From the NCBI GenBank assembly GCA_002698575.1, contig NZZG01000181.1, forward strand, positions 1 through 44,357: a stretch of 44,357 bases of DNA, given 5' to 3'. Positions 24,701-33,241 of the stretch are shown here, piece by piece (position 1 is the stretch's first letter; each line of letters begins with the position of its first letter). This DNA is from Pimelobacter sp. (GTDB lineage Bacteria > Actinomycetota > Actinomycetes > Propionibacteriales > Nocardioidaceae). Position numbers and translations under genes: made by a program. The notes below the pieces were generated by a model. The model made no database searches. It was not told the origin of the DNA and saw only the letters and a program-made list of their open reading frames with translations.

Positions 24701-25459
24701 TCAGCAGGACTTCCTGATCGCCGGCTCCATGACGCGCACGTCGGCGTCGGTCACGGCCAAGCCGTAGGCCAGCGCGACCTCGAGGTAGGACGTCACGTAC
24801 GCGCAGCGGAACGACAGGTCCGGAGGGAGCCAGCTGGCGGGCGTGCTGTCGCCCTTGGCCAGGTTGGCGCTGCCGCTGACCGCGAGCAGCTCGAGGTCGG
24901 GGTCGTTGGCGAACCTCGCGCGTCGCTCGGGGCTCCACTCGGCGGCCCCGAGGTCCCAGGCGGCGGCGAGGGGGAAGAGGTGGTCGATGTGGATGCGGGA
25001 GCCGTCGATCGCGTAGTCGAGGGTCTCGCCGGTGTAGGGGTCCAGCAGCAGCCCCGCGACGACGTCGCAGCCGTTGCTCCTCTCGGAGAAGACGACCGCC
25101 TCCAGCGACCGACCGAGCACGTCGTTGCGGGTGTCGCAGCCGTTGTGGCCCAGGGGAGCGTCGGTGTCGTCGGACCAGTCGGTGCCGAAGACACAACCGG
25201 CCCCCGGGCTGCAGCTGCGGTCGTAGCCGGGTACGTCCGGCCGCTGCTCGACGCGGCGGACGGCGTCCAGCAGGTCGCGTGCGCGATCGGCGGTGCCGGT
25301 GTTGGTGCCGGTGCGGTTGCCGATGGCGTCGTGGGTCGGCTCCGACCCGGGGCGCGCGGCCACGGTGCGGTCGGCACATCCGACCAGGGCCGGCGCGACC
25401 ACGAGGACCAGCGCGAGCAGGCAGGCGAGCCTGTCGCGCGTCTGCCGTCCTCCCACCAC
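24701..25459 (-). CDS. Secreted HNH nuclease-like lipoprotein (DUF1524)
   Basis: A 252-residue exported protein. The signal LACLLALVLVVAPALVGC ends in a lipobox with Cys28. The mature part has a Cys-rich middle (SCSPGAGCVFGTDW, HNGCDTRND, RSNGCDVV) and the DUF1524/GmrSD-type HNH core: IHIDHLFPLAAAW, then NDPDLELLAVSGSANLAKGD and a final KS. The His-Asp-His with Asn suits a one-metal nuclease. Several such proteins are annotated as HNH endonuclease family. An extracellular nuclease for nutrients or defence is an inference. GTG 25459 follows AGGA by 7 nt; the longer open frame upstream lies antisense to rpsO. Confidence 0.8.
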   Translation of the reverse strand: MVGGRQTRDRLACLLALVLVVAPALVGCADRTVAARPGSEPTHDAIGNRTGTNTGTADRARDLLDAVRRVEQRPDVPGYDRSCSPGAGCVFGTDWSDDTDAPLGHNGCDTRNDVLGRSLEAVVFSERSNGCDVVAGLLLDPYTGETLDYAIDGSRIHIDHLFPLAAAWDLGAAEWSPERRARFANDPDLELLAVSGSANLAKGDSTPASWLPPDLSFRCAYVTSYLEVALAYGLAVTDADVRVMEPAIRKSC

Positions 25460-25539
25460 CCACCGATCCTCACACGGTGCGGGGACGTTCCTGCGACATC
25501 TGCACCGTGCGACGTTTTGGGCGCATCCCCGTCCCGCGC

Positions 25540-25545
25540 TAATCT
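25540..25545 (+). promoter_or_regulatory. -10 box before rpsO
   Basis: TAATCT predicts a start near 25552 and an rpsO leader of about 127 nt. S15 autoregulates through leader RNA in several bacteria, so this leader may hold such a site, but I cannot assign a structure. Confidence 0.4.
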
Positions 25546-25678
25546 TGCGCGGTTGCCCACAGGGTGACGGAACGACCCAGATCCACCCGATACCCGCCGT
25601 GCAACGGCCGCGGATCGAGAGTGCCCGGGAGAACAGGCCCCGGTGCGCCGCGCAACGAGTGAACCAGAAGGAGCCGCC

Positions 25679-25954
25679 ATGTCGATCGGAACCGACGCAG
25701 CGACGAAGAAGAAGATCATCGCCGAGTACGCCACGACCGAGGGCGACACCGGTTCGCCCGAGGTGCAGATCGCACTGCTCAGCCACCGCATCGCTCACCT
25801 GACCGAGCACCTCAAGACGCACAAGCACGACCACCACAGCCGTCGTGGCCTGCTGCTGCTCGTCGGTCAGCGCCGTCGTCTGCTCAACTACCTGAAGAAG
25901 GACGAGATCGACCGCTACCGCTCGATCATCGAGCGCCTCGGCCTGCGCCGCTGA
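25679..25954 (+). CDS. rpsO: 30S ribosomal protein S15
   Basis: A 91-residue primary 16S rRNA-binding protein of the platform. It shows the complete family pattern: [59 protein letters not shown], and [15 protein letters not shown] 25679 follows AAGGAG by 6 nt; the frame extends 12 codons upstream without conservation. A strong hairpin terminator follows the stop and pnp lies next, as usual. Identification is certain. Confidence 0.98.
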   Translation: MSIGTDAATKKKIIAEYATTEGDTGSPEVQIALLSHRIAHLTEHLKTHKHDHHSRRGLLLLVGQRRRLLNYLKKDEIDRYRSIIERLGLRR

Positions 25955-25960
25955 CATCGA

Positions 25961-25992
25961 CGAAGGGACTCACCATCAGGTGGGTCCCTTCG
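25961..25992 (+). terminator. Terminator-like hairpin after rpsO
   Basis: CGAAGGGAC and TCACC pair with GGTGG and GTCCCTTCG around a four-base loop, a 14-bp stem with one T-G pair. It starts 6 nt after the rpsO stop. There is no long T-run, so some transcripts may read into pnp. Confidence 0.7.
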
Positions 25993-26009
25993 CTCGTCCT
26001 TCCGGGCAC

Positions 26010-26015
26010 TACATT
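26010..26015 (+). promoter_or_regulatory. -10 box before pnp
   Basis: TACATT lies in an AT-richer stretch after the rpsO hairpin and predicts a leader of about 190 nt for pnp that contains the stem-loop at 26089-26127. Confidence 0.35.
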
Positions 26016-26088
26016 CGGAACAGCACACAACTGAATACCTCACTCACAGGAGCGATTCGCGCCACCGTCCGGCCCGGTCCTCGGTAGT

Positions 26089-26127
26089 GGCCCTCGCTGT
26101 GCGGCACGACTCGGCACAGCGCGGGCC
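26089..26127 (+). promoter_or_regulatory. Stem-loop in pnp leader
   Basis: GGCCC (26089-26093) pairs with GGGCC (26123-26127), and GCTGTGC (26096-26102) with GCACAGC (26114-26120), around an 11-nt loop. In E. coli and Streptomyces a pnp leader hairpin is cut by RNase III as part of autocontrol; this could be the equivalent. Confidence 0.45.
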
Positions 26128-26211
26128 TCGATCGAAGATCGGCCCCCGCCCAGCAGATGCAGGGCATGTGCGCGGCACCTCGCGGATCGCACCGCGAACA
26201 GAAAGATCAAC

Positions 26212-28437
26212 GTGACAGAACCCGTCATCTCCGCCGTCGAGACCGTTCTCGACAACGGCAAGTTCGGCTCCCGCACCGTCAAGTTCGAGACCGGGCTCCT
26301 CGCCCGCCAGGCCGCCGGTTCGGTGACCGCCTACCTCGACGACGAGACCATGCTGCTCTCGGCGACCACCGCGGGCAAGCACCCCAAGGACCACTTCGAC
26401 TTCTTCCCCCTGACGATCGACGTCGAGGAGCGGATGTACGCCGTGGGCCAGATCCCCGGCTCGTTCTTCCGCAGCGAGGGTCGTCCCGGCGAGGACGCGA
26501 TCCTCACCTGCCGCCTCATCGACCGCCCGCTGCGCCCGACCTTCAAGAAGGGTCTGCGCAACGAGGTCCAGGTCGTCATCACCGTGATGGCGCTCGACCC
26601 CGACCAGCCCTACGACGTGCTGGCCATCAACGCCGCGTCGATGTCGACCCAGCTGTCCGGGCTGCCGTTCTCCGGCCCCGTCGGCGGCGTCCGCGTCGCC
26701 CTCATCGACGGCCAGTGGGTCGCCTTCCCGACCCACACCCAGCTCGAGAGCGCCGTGTTCGACATGGTCGTGGCCGGTCGGGTCACCGACACCGGCGACG
26801 TCGCCATCATGATGGTCGAGGCCGAGGCGACCGAGGAGGCTTACGAGCTCGTCCTCAACGGTGCCACGGCCCCGTCGGAGGAGGTCGTGGCCAGCGGCCT
26901 CGACGCCGCCAAGCCCTTCATCAAGCAGCTGTGCGACGCCCAGGCCGAGCTGGCCAAGCAGGCCGCCAAGCCGGTCCAGGAGTTCCCGGTCTTCCTCGAC
27001 TTCGAGGACGACGTCTACGCCGCCGTCGAGGCCGCCGCGACCGAGGGCACCACCAAGGCCCTGGTCATCGCCGACAAGCAGGAGCGCGAGTCCGCCCTCG
27101 ACGATGTCAAGGCCGCTCTTCTCGACTCGCTCGGCGAGACCTTCGAGGGTCGTGAGAAGGAGGTCGGTGCCGCGTTCAAGGCGGTCACCAAGTCCCTCAT
27201 GCGCACCCGGGTCCTGCGCGACAAGATCCGCATGGACGGGCGCGGCCTGGCCGACATCCGCCCGCTGCACGCCGAGGTCGGCGTGATCCCGCGGGTGCAC
27301 GGCTCTGCCCTGTTCGAGCGTGGCGAGACCCAGATCCTGGGTGTCACGACGCTCAACATGCTGACCCTCGAGCAGAAGCTCGACACGCTCAGCCCGGAGA
27401 AGACGCGCCGCTACATGCACAAGTACGTCTTCCCGCCGTTCTCCACCGGCGAGACCGGTCGCGTCGGCTCGCCCAAGCGCCGCGAGGTCGGCCACGGTGC
27501 GCTCGCACGCCGCGCGCTCCTGCCGGTGCTGCCCAACCGCGAGACGTTCCCGTACGCGATCCGTCAGCTCTCCGAGGCGATGGGCTCCAACGGCTCCACC
27601 TCGATGGGCTCGGTCTGCGCCTCGACCCTGTCGCTCCTGCAGGCCGGGGTGCCGCTCAAGGCGCCCGTCGCCGGCATCGCGATGGGTCTCATCTCCGGCG
27701 AGGTCGACGGCGAGACGCAGTACGTCGCGCTGACCGACATCCTCGGTGCCGAGGACGCCATGGGCGACATGGACTTCAAGGTCGCCGGCACGCGCCAGTT
27801 CGTCACGGCCCTGCAGCTCGACACCAAGCTCGACGGCATCCCCGCCGAGGTCCTGGGTGCCGCGCTGACCCAGGCTCGCGACGCCCGCCTGGCGATCCTC
27901 GACGTGATGGCCGAGGCCATCGACGAGCCCGAGGAGATGTCGCTGCACGCGCCGCGCATCATCACGGTCCGTATCCCGGTCGACAAGATCGGCGAGGTCA
28001 TCGGGCCGAAGGGCAAGGTGATCAACCAGATCCAGGACGACACCGGTGCGTCGCTGTCCATCGAGGACGACGGCACGATCTACATCGGTGCGACCAACGG
28101 GGAGGCCGCCGAGGCCGCGCGCGCCGCGGTCAACGCGATCGCCAACCCGACGATGCCGGAGGTCGGCGAGCGCTACCTCGGCACCGTGGTGAAGACGACC
28201 AACTTCGGTGCGTTCGTCTCGCTGCTGCCCGGCAAGGACGGACTGCTGCACATCAGCAAGCTCCGCGCCCTCGCCGGTGGCAAGCGCGTCGACGCCGTCG
28301 AGGACGTCCTGTCGGTGGGCCAGAAGATCCAGGTCCAGATCGGCGAGATCGACGACCGCGGCAAGCTGTCGCTGGTCCCGGTCGTCGAGGAGGACGAGGC
28401 CGCACAGGACGAGTCCGCCGAGGCCGCCGACAACTGA
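26212..28437 (+). CDS. pnp: Polyribonucleotide nucleotidyltransferase (PNPase)
   Basis: A 741-residue 3'-to-5' phosphorolytic exoribonuclease and, in actinobacteria, also an RNA-tailing enzyme. The order is RNase PH domain 1 (residues about 14-145, [18 protein letters not shown]), a helical domain, RNase PH domain 2 (about 345-480, with GERTQ-like [11 protein letters not shown] and the catalytic [13 protein letters not shown]), a KH domain ([16 protein letters not shown]), and an S1 domain ([20 protein letters not shown]). The tail is acidic. Length is normal for the group, slightly longer than E. coli PNPase. The start is GTG 26212 with only a weak GAAAGA upstream. Confidence 0.98.
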   Translation: MTEPVISAVETVLDNGKFGSRTVKFETGLLARQAAGSVTAYLDDETMLLSATTAGKHPKDHFDFFPLTIDVEERMYAVGQIPGSFFRSEGRPGEDAILTCRLIDRPLRPTFKKGLRNEVQVVITVMALDPDQPYDVLAINAASMSTQLSGLPFSGPVGGVRVALIDGQWVAFPTHTQLESAVFDMVVAGRVTDTGDVAIMMVEAEATEEAYELVLNGATAPSEEVVASGLDAAKPFIKQLCDAQAELAKQAAKPVQEFPVFLDFEDDVYAAVEAAATEGTTKALVIADKQERESALDDVKAALLDSLGETFEGREKEVGAAFKAVTKSLMRTRVLRDKIRMDGRGLADIRPLHAEVGVIPRVHGSALFERGETQILGVTTLNMLTLEQKLDTLSPEKTRRYMHKYVFPPFSTGETGRVGSPKRREVGHGALARRALLPVLPNRETFPYAIRQLSEAMGSNGSTSMGSVCASTLSLLQAGVPLKAPVAGIAMGLISGEVDGETQYVALTDILGAEDAMGDMDFKVAGTRQFVTALQLDTKLDGIPAEVLGAALTQARDARLAILDVMAEAIDEPEEMSLHAPRIITVRIPVDKIGEVIGPKGKVINQIQDDTGASLSIEDDGTIYIGATNGEAAEAARAAVNAIANPTMPEVGERYLGTVVKTTNFGAFVSLLPGKDGLLHISKLRALAGGKRVDAVEDVLSVGQKIQVQIGEIDDRGKLSLVPVVEEDEAAQDESAEAADN

Positions 28438-28446
28438 TCCACCACC

Positions 28447-28486
28447 GCTGACCCGTCGCCCACCAGCGACGGGTCAGCGTTGTTTT
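28447..28486 (+). terminator. Intrinsic terminator after pnp
   Basis: GCTGACCCGTCG (28447-28458) and its exact complement CGACGGGTCAGC (28467-28478) enclose an 8-nt loop. A T-rich tail, GTTGTTTT, follows. Confidence 0.85.
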
Positions 28487-28527
28487 GGTACGACACCACA
28501 CCGCGTCGCACGGGGGAGTGCAGGCAC

Positions 28528-29853
28528 ATGGAGCAGGTCCAGCAGAAGGTCAGCCAGAAGATCGGCACGACCCGCACGCTCTCGACGGTCCGCGACGGCG
28601 ACGGCCAGGTGACCTCACGGGTCAAGCGCACCGTGCTGCCCGGCGGGCTGCGGGTGGTCACCGAGCAGATGGCCGGCGCGCGCTCGGCCACGATCGGCGT
28701 CTGGGTCGGCGTCGGCTCGCGTCACGAGACCGCCTCCCTGCACGGGGCCTCGCACTTCCTCGAGCACCTGCTCTTCAAGGGCACGGCGGAGCGTTCCGCC
28801 CTCGACCTGTCCATCGCCCTGGACGCGGTCGGCGGGGAGGTCAACGCCTTCACCGCCAAGGAGTACACCTGCTTCCACGCCCGGGTGCTCGACGAGGACC
28901 TCCCGCTGGCCGTCGACGTGCTGGGCGACATGATCACCAGCTCGACGATCGACCACGACGACGTCGAGGCCGAGCGTGAGGTGATCCTGGACGAGATCGC
29001 GATGCACGACGACGACCCCGACGACGTGGTGCACAACCTGTTCGCCGAGCTCGCCTGGGGGGTGGACTCCCCGCTGGGACGGTCCATCGCCGGGACCGAG
29101 GCGTCGATCACCGGGCTCGATCGGGCTCGGATCCGACGCTTCTACAAGCGCCACTACCGCCCCGACAACATGGTCGTCGCCGTGGCCGGCAACCTCGACC
29201 ACGCGCGCGTCGTACGCCAGGTCAGGACGGCGTTCGGGCGAGCCGGCTTCCTGACCGACGCGGGAGCACCGACGGCGCCGCGGACCACCCGGCGCACGAA
29301 GGTCTTCTCCGGACGAGCCGACGCGAACCGGCCGTTCGAGCAGGTCAACGTGGTCCTCGGCATGGAGGGGCTTCCCCGCGACCACGAGGATCGCTTCGCG
29401 CTGGGCGTGCTCAACACCGCGCTCGGAGGCGGCACGTCGAGCCGGCTGTTCCAGGAGGTCCGCGAGCGTCGCGGGCTGGCCTACTCGGTGTACTCCTTCG
29501 CGTCCCACCACGCCGAGTCCGGCCTGGTCGGGGTGGCCGTGGGCTGCCTGCCGGCCAAGCTCGACGACGTGCTGGACGTCGTGCGCCACGAGCTGGCGAA
29601 GGTCGCTGAGGAGGGCATCACCGCCGAGGAGCTGCGCATCGGCAAGGGCCAGCTGCGAGGTGGTCTGGTGCTCGGCCTGGAGGACTCGGCGTCGCGAATG
29701 TCGCGCCTGGGTCGCGCCGAGCTGGTCCACGACGAGCTCCTCGACATCGACGACGTGCTCGCCGAGATCGACGCGGTGAGCCTGGAGCAGGTGCGCGCGG
29801 TGGCCGCCGAGGTGTTCTCACGACCGGAGATCCTGGCCGTCGTCGGGCACTGA
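28528..29853 (+). CDS. M16-family zinc peptidase (pitrilysin/MPP-like)
   Basis: A 441-residue peptidase of clan ME. The inverted zinc motif is ASHFLEHLLFKGT (HXXEH) with the distant ligand Glu in EREVILDEIAMHDD. The second half repeats the fold without the zinc site (RRGLAYSVYSFASHH). The gene follows pnp in most actinobacteria and is related to processing peptidases and PqqL/YmxG proteins; the in vivo substrate is unknown. ATG 28528 is chosen because GGGGGAG precedes it by 9 nt; a TTG 16 codons earlier would overlap the pnp terminator. It converges on the methyltransferase gene. Confidence 0.93.
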   Translation: MEQVQQKVSQKIGTTRTLSTVRDGDGQVTSRVKRTVLPGGLRVVTEQMAGARSATIGVWVGVGSRHETASLHGASHFLEHLLFKGTAERSALDLSIALDAVGGEVNAFTAKEYTCFHARVLDEDLPLAVDVLGDMITSSTIDHDDVEAEREVILDEIAMHDDDPDDVVHNLFAELAWGVDSPLGRSIAGTEASITGLDRARIRRFYKRHYRPDNMVVAVAGNLDHARVVRQVRTAFGRAGFLTDAGAPTAPRTTRRTKVFSGRADANRPFEQVNVVLGMEGLPRDHEDRFALGVLNTALGGGTSSRLFQEVRERRGLAYSVYSFASHHAESGLVGVAVGCLPAKLDDVLDVVRHELAKVAEEGITAEELRIGKGQLRGGLVLGLEDSASRMSRLGRAELVHDELLDIDDVLAEIDAVSLEQVRAVAAEVFSRPEILAVVGH

Positions 29854-29885
29854 GGGCAGGGCTGGAGACTGCTCCTCGCCTCACC

Positions 29886-29945
29886 GCGTCTCGACACGCT
29901 CGGTCGCGGCCTCGTCCCTCAGCCGCGCTCGCTGCTCAACGAGCA
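29886..29945 (+). repeat. Degenerate intergenic REP-like element, copy 2
   Basis: A stretch with GTCTCGACACGCTCGG and later CCGCGCTCGCTGCTCAAC, lying in the 132-bp gap between convergent genes. It aligns imperfectly with the reverse strand of 10873-10945 and resembles the TCTCGA-type intergenic repeats common in actinobacterial genomes. Confidence 0.5.
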
Positions 29946-29985
29946 TCGATCATCGTGCGCAGCTGGTGAGTTCGTGCCTCACGCG

Positions 29986-30501
29986 TCATCTGCGCCCGAT
30001 GATCCCGATCACGGGCGGCTGCTTGTTGTCGACCACCGAGACCCGGAACCCGCCCTCGCTCAGGGACGCCGAGGCCTGCTTGATCATCTTGGGCACCTGG
30101 TCGCGCCGGGTGGCCTCGAAGAAGAGGTGCACCGCGCCGCCGGGTACTACGCGCTCGTGCAGCAGCGCGATCTCGTCGGCGCAGTCGCGGACCCAGAAGA
30201 GGTTGACGTTGAAGGCGAAGACCTTGTGCAGCCGCTTGACCGGCACCCGCAAGGTGGCGAGGTCGATCTGGCGAACCGTCAGCCGACCTGCCTTCACTGC
30301 CTCCTCGTTGCGCCGCTTGGTGCGGTCGACGCCGGACTCGGAGCGGTCGATGGCGAAGAGCTTGCCGGTCTCGAGGCGGCTGCAGATGAGCTCGGCTGCG
30401 GCGCCCGCGCCACAGCCGATCTCGAGCAGCTGATCGGATGGTTGGGGGTCCATGAAGTCAACCGCCCACCGGATCCGCGCCGGAATCGTCTGTGCGACCA
30501 T
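29986..30501 (-). CDS. Class I SAM-dependent methyltransferase
   Basis: A 171-residue methyltransferase with a Rossmann fold. Motif I is QLLEIGCGAGAAAELI, with the acidic end of strand 2 in LFAIDRSESGVDRTKRR. Motif IV is near VFAFNVNLFWVRD, and ALLHERVVPGGAVHLFFEA gives the post-motif. The substrate cannot be told; the family includes many small-molecule enzymes. ATG 30501 is chosen because it starts a normal N-terminus (MVAQTIPARIRWAVDFM); an ATG 8 codons upstream is a possible alternative. It is divergent from dapB with a 100-bp gap. Confidence 0.8.
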   Translation of the reverse strand: MVAQTIPARIRWAVDFMDPQPSDQLLEIGCGAGAAAELICSRLETGKLFAIDRSESGVDRTKRRNEEAVKAGRLTVRQIDLATLRVPVKRLHKVFAFNVNLFWVRDCADEIALLHERVVPGGAVHLFFEATRRDQVPKMIKQASASLSEGGFRVSVVDNKQPPVIGIIGRR

Positions 30502-30589
30502 GCCCACACCCTGCCAGAACCACATTGGTGTAGCACTCACCGACCGTCCGTTTCTGCCGACCGTCCCCCCGCGCCTCGCCGTCATCTCC

Positions 30590-31357
<768 letters not shown>

Positions 31358-31385
31358 CTCCGCACGCCGGCCCGAATCCGGGTCT

Positions 31386-31415
31386 GGTTGCACGTTTGTG
31401 CGTTGCACAAACCTG
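31386..31415 (+). promoter_or_regulatory. Palindromic element B upstream of secreted protease
   Basis: A 30-bp near-copy of 6762-6792. It includes the perfect inverted repeat GTTTGTGC-GTT-GCACAAAC (31394-31412) preceded by another TTGCAC half-site. It ends 95 bp before the ATG at 31511, a distance like that of element A. Confidence 0.6.
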
Positions 31416-31428
31416 CGGCGAGGCATAG

Positions 31429-31447
31429 GTGTGACTCGGCGTCACAC
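31429..31447. promoter_or_regulatory. Inverted repeat before M4 protease gene
   Basis: GTGTGAC (31429-31435) and GTCACAC (31441-31447) form a perfect inverted repeat with a 5-bp spacer. It resembles a CRP/GlxR-type site (TGTGA-N6-TCACA) but with seven bases between the half-sites, one more than usual. Confidence 0.35.
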
Positions 31448-31510
31448 GACGGCACAGTCGGGGACGACGTCGCCCGACGGGTGAGGCGACGCACCGACGA
31501 GAGGTTCACG

Positions 31511-33166
31511 ATGCGCACAACCCTGGGTCTGGCCGCGGCAGCAGTACTGACCGCCGGCACGCTCGGAATCCAGCCCACCACGGCGACGGCGTCGCCGGCT
31601 GTCTCGAAGACCGGCGCGACCGACCCGTCCGTGGTGGCGGCCACGGCGCTCCAGGCGCTGGCCGAGCGACCCGGCCTCGCCCGGGTCGCCGGGGGCGTGG
31701 AGCAGGAGGTGGAGCGCCAGGTCGAGCAGGAGCTGACCGTCACCGACACGATGCTCGACCGCGACGGCTCCTCCCACGTGCGGATGGTGCGTACCTACCG
31801 CGGCCTGCCGGTGCTCGGCGGGGACCTGGTCGTCCACCAGAGCGCAGCGTCCCGGCTGCAGGGCGTCAGCCAGAGCCTCGAGGCCCCGATCACGATCTCG
31901 GCCACGCCCCGGCTGGCCGCGACCCGTGCCGCGACCCGCGCGGTCTCGACGGGCAAGGCAGCCACCACGATCAAGAAGCTGCGTCCGGCCGAGGCCGAGC
32001 CCCAGCTGGTGGTGGACGCGTTGGGCGCCACGCCGCGCCTGGCCTGGGCGATCCAGACGAAGGGCCGTCAGGCCGACGGCACCCCGAGCCGGCTCACGAC
32101 GTACGTCGATGCCCGCAACGGTGCGGTGCTGCGCCGGGTCGAGGGGATCCACACCGCCGACGGCGAGGGCAACTCGCTCTACAGCGGCACGGTGCCGATC
32201 TCCGTCACCGCGAGTGGCGGCTCGTTCACGCTCACCGACGCCGCGCACGGCAACGCCAGGACCACCGACATGCAGAACGGCACCGACGGGTTCCTCTGCA
32301 CGCTGCTGGGCTTCGGCTGCACCAACGGCGTGGCCTTCACCAGCGCGGACAACGTGTTCGGCAACGGCACCAACGCCAACCGCGAGTCGGCGGCCGTCGA
32401 CGCCCACTACGGCGGAGCGATGACCTACGACTACTACGACCAGGTCCTGGGCCGCGACGGGATCTTCGGTGACGGCACGGGTGCTCCCAGCCGTGTCCAC
32501 TACGGCAGCAACTACGTCAACGCCTTCTGGGACGGCGAGAAGATGACGTACGGCGACGGCGACGGCAGCTCCTTCGGGCCGTTGGTCTCGCTCGACGTCG
32601 CCGGCCACGAGATGTCCCACGGTGTCACCGAGAACACCGCGGGGCTCGTCTACTCCGGTGAGTCGGGCGGTCTCAACGAGGCCACCTCCGACATCTTCGG
32701 CACCATGGTCGAGTTCTATGCCGACAACGCCAACGACCCTGCCGACTACTTCATCGGCGAGGAGTTCGACCTCGCCGACGGCGAGGGCTTCCGTCGGATG
32801 GACAACCCGTCGCTGGACGGCTCCTCGCAGAGCTGCTACGCCTCCAACACCGGCAACGTGGACGTGCACTACTCCTCGGGAGTGGGCAACCACTTCTACT
32901 ACCTCCTGGCGGAGGGGTCGGGCGCCAAGACCATCGGGGGCAAGCAGCACAACTCGCCCACCTGCAACGGCTCCTCGGTCAGCGGGATCGGCCGCGACGC
33001 CGCCGAGCAGATCTGGTTCCGTGCCCTGACGACGTACTTCACCTCGGGCACGACCTACGCCCAGGCACGCACCGGCACCCTGAACGCCGCGGCGGACCTC
33101 TACGGTCAGGGCAGCGCCGAGCACGCCGCGGTCGCGGCGGCGTGGAGCGCCGTCAACGTCGGCTGA
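31511..33166 (+). CDS. Secreted thermolysin-type (M4) metallopeptidase
   Basis: A 551-residue preproprotease. The signal peptide is MRTTLGLAAAAVLTAGTLG followed by IQPTTATASP. A propeptide with an FTP-like part (VRTYRGLPVLGGDLVVHQS) and a PepSY-like part (LAWAIQTKG to VDARNGAVLRRVEG) runs to about residue 220. The catalytic domain holds VAGHEMSHGVTE (His366) and GGLNEATSDIFG, the HEXXH and third zinc Glu of M4 enzymes, with HYSSGVGNHFYYLL providing the active-site His. Cys pairs are present. ATG 31511 is chosen by the signal peptide and a GAGAGG upstream. It shares an upstream element with the M43-like protease gene at 6894. Confidence 0.93.
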   Translation: MRTTLGLAAAAVLTAGTLGIQPTTATASPAVSKTGATDPSVVAATALQALAERPGLARVAGGVEQEVERQVEQELTVTDTMLDRDGSSHVRMVRTYRGLPVLGGDLVVHQSAASRLQGVSQSLEAPITISATPRLAATRAATRAVSTGKAATTIKKLRPAEAEPQLVVDALGATPRLAWAIQTKGRQADGTPSRLTTYVDARNGAVLRRVEGIHTADGEGNSLYSGTVPISVTASGGSFTLTDAAHGNARTTDMQNGTDGFLCTLLGFGCTNGVAFTSADNVFGNGTNANRESAAVDAHYGGAMTYDYYDQVLGRDGIFGDGTGAPSRVHYGSNYVNAFWDGEKMTYGDGDGSSFGPLVSLDVAGHEMSHGVTENTAGLVYSGESGGLNEATSDIFGTMVEFYADNANDPADYFIGEEFDLADGEGFRRMDNPSLDGSSQSCYASNTGNVDVHYSSGVGNHFYYLLAEGSGAKTIGGKQHNSPTCNGSSVSGIGRDAAEQIWFRALTTYFTSGTTYAQARTGTLNAAADLYGQGSAEHAAVAAAWSAVNVG

Positions 33167-33190
33167 TCCCCAGCCGCACCCACTGACGGG

Positions 33191-33222
33191 AGGCCCGCGC
33201 CGGACGGAACCGGCGCGGGCCT
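33191..33222. terminator. Bidirectional terminator hairpin
   Basis: AGGCCCGCGCCGG (33191-33203) and its exact complement (33210-33222) enclose a 6-nt loop, a 13-bp stem between the convergent M4 protease and dehydrogenase genes. It is followed by CTCCTCT. Confidence 0.8.
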
Positions 33223-33241
33223 CCTCCTCTCGGGACAGACC

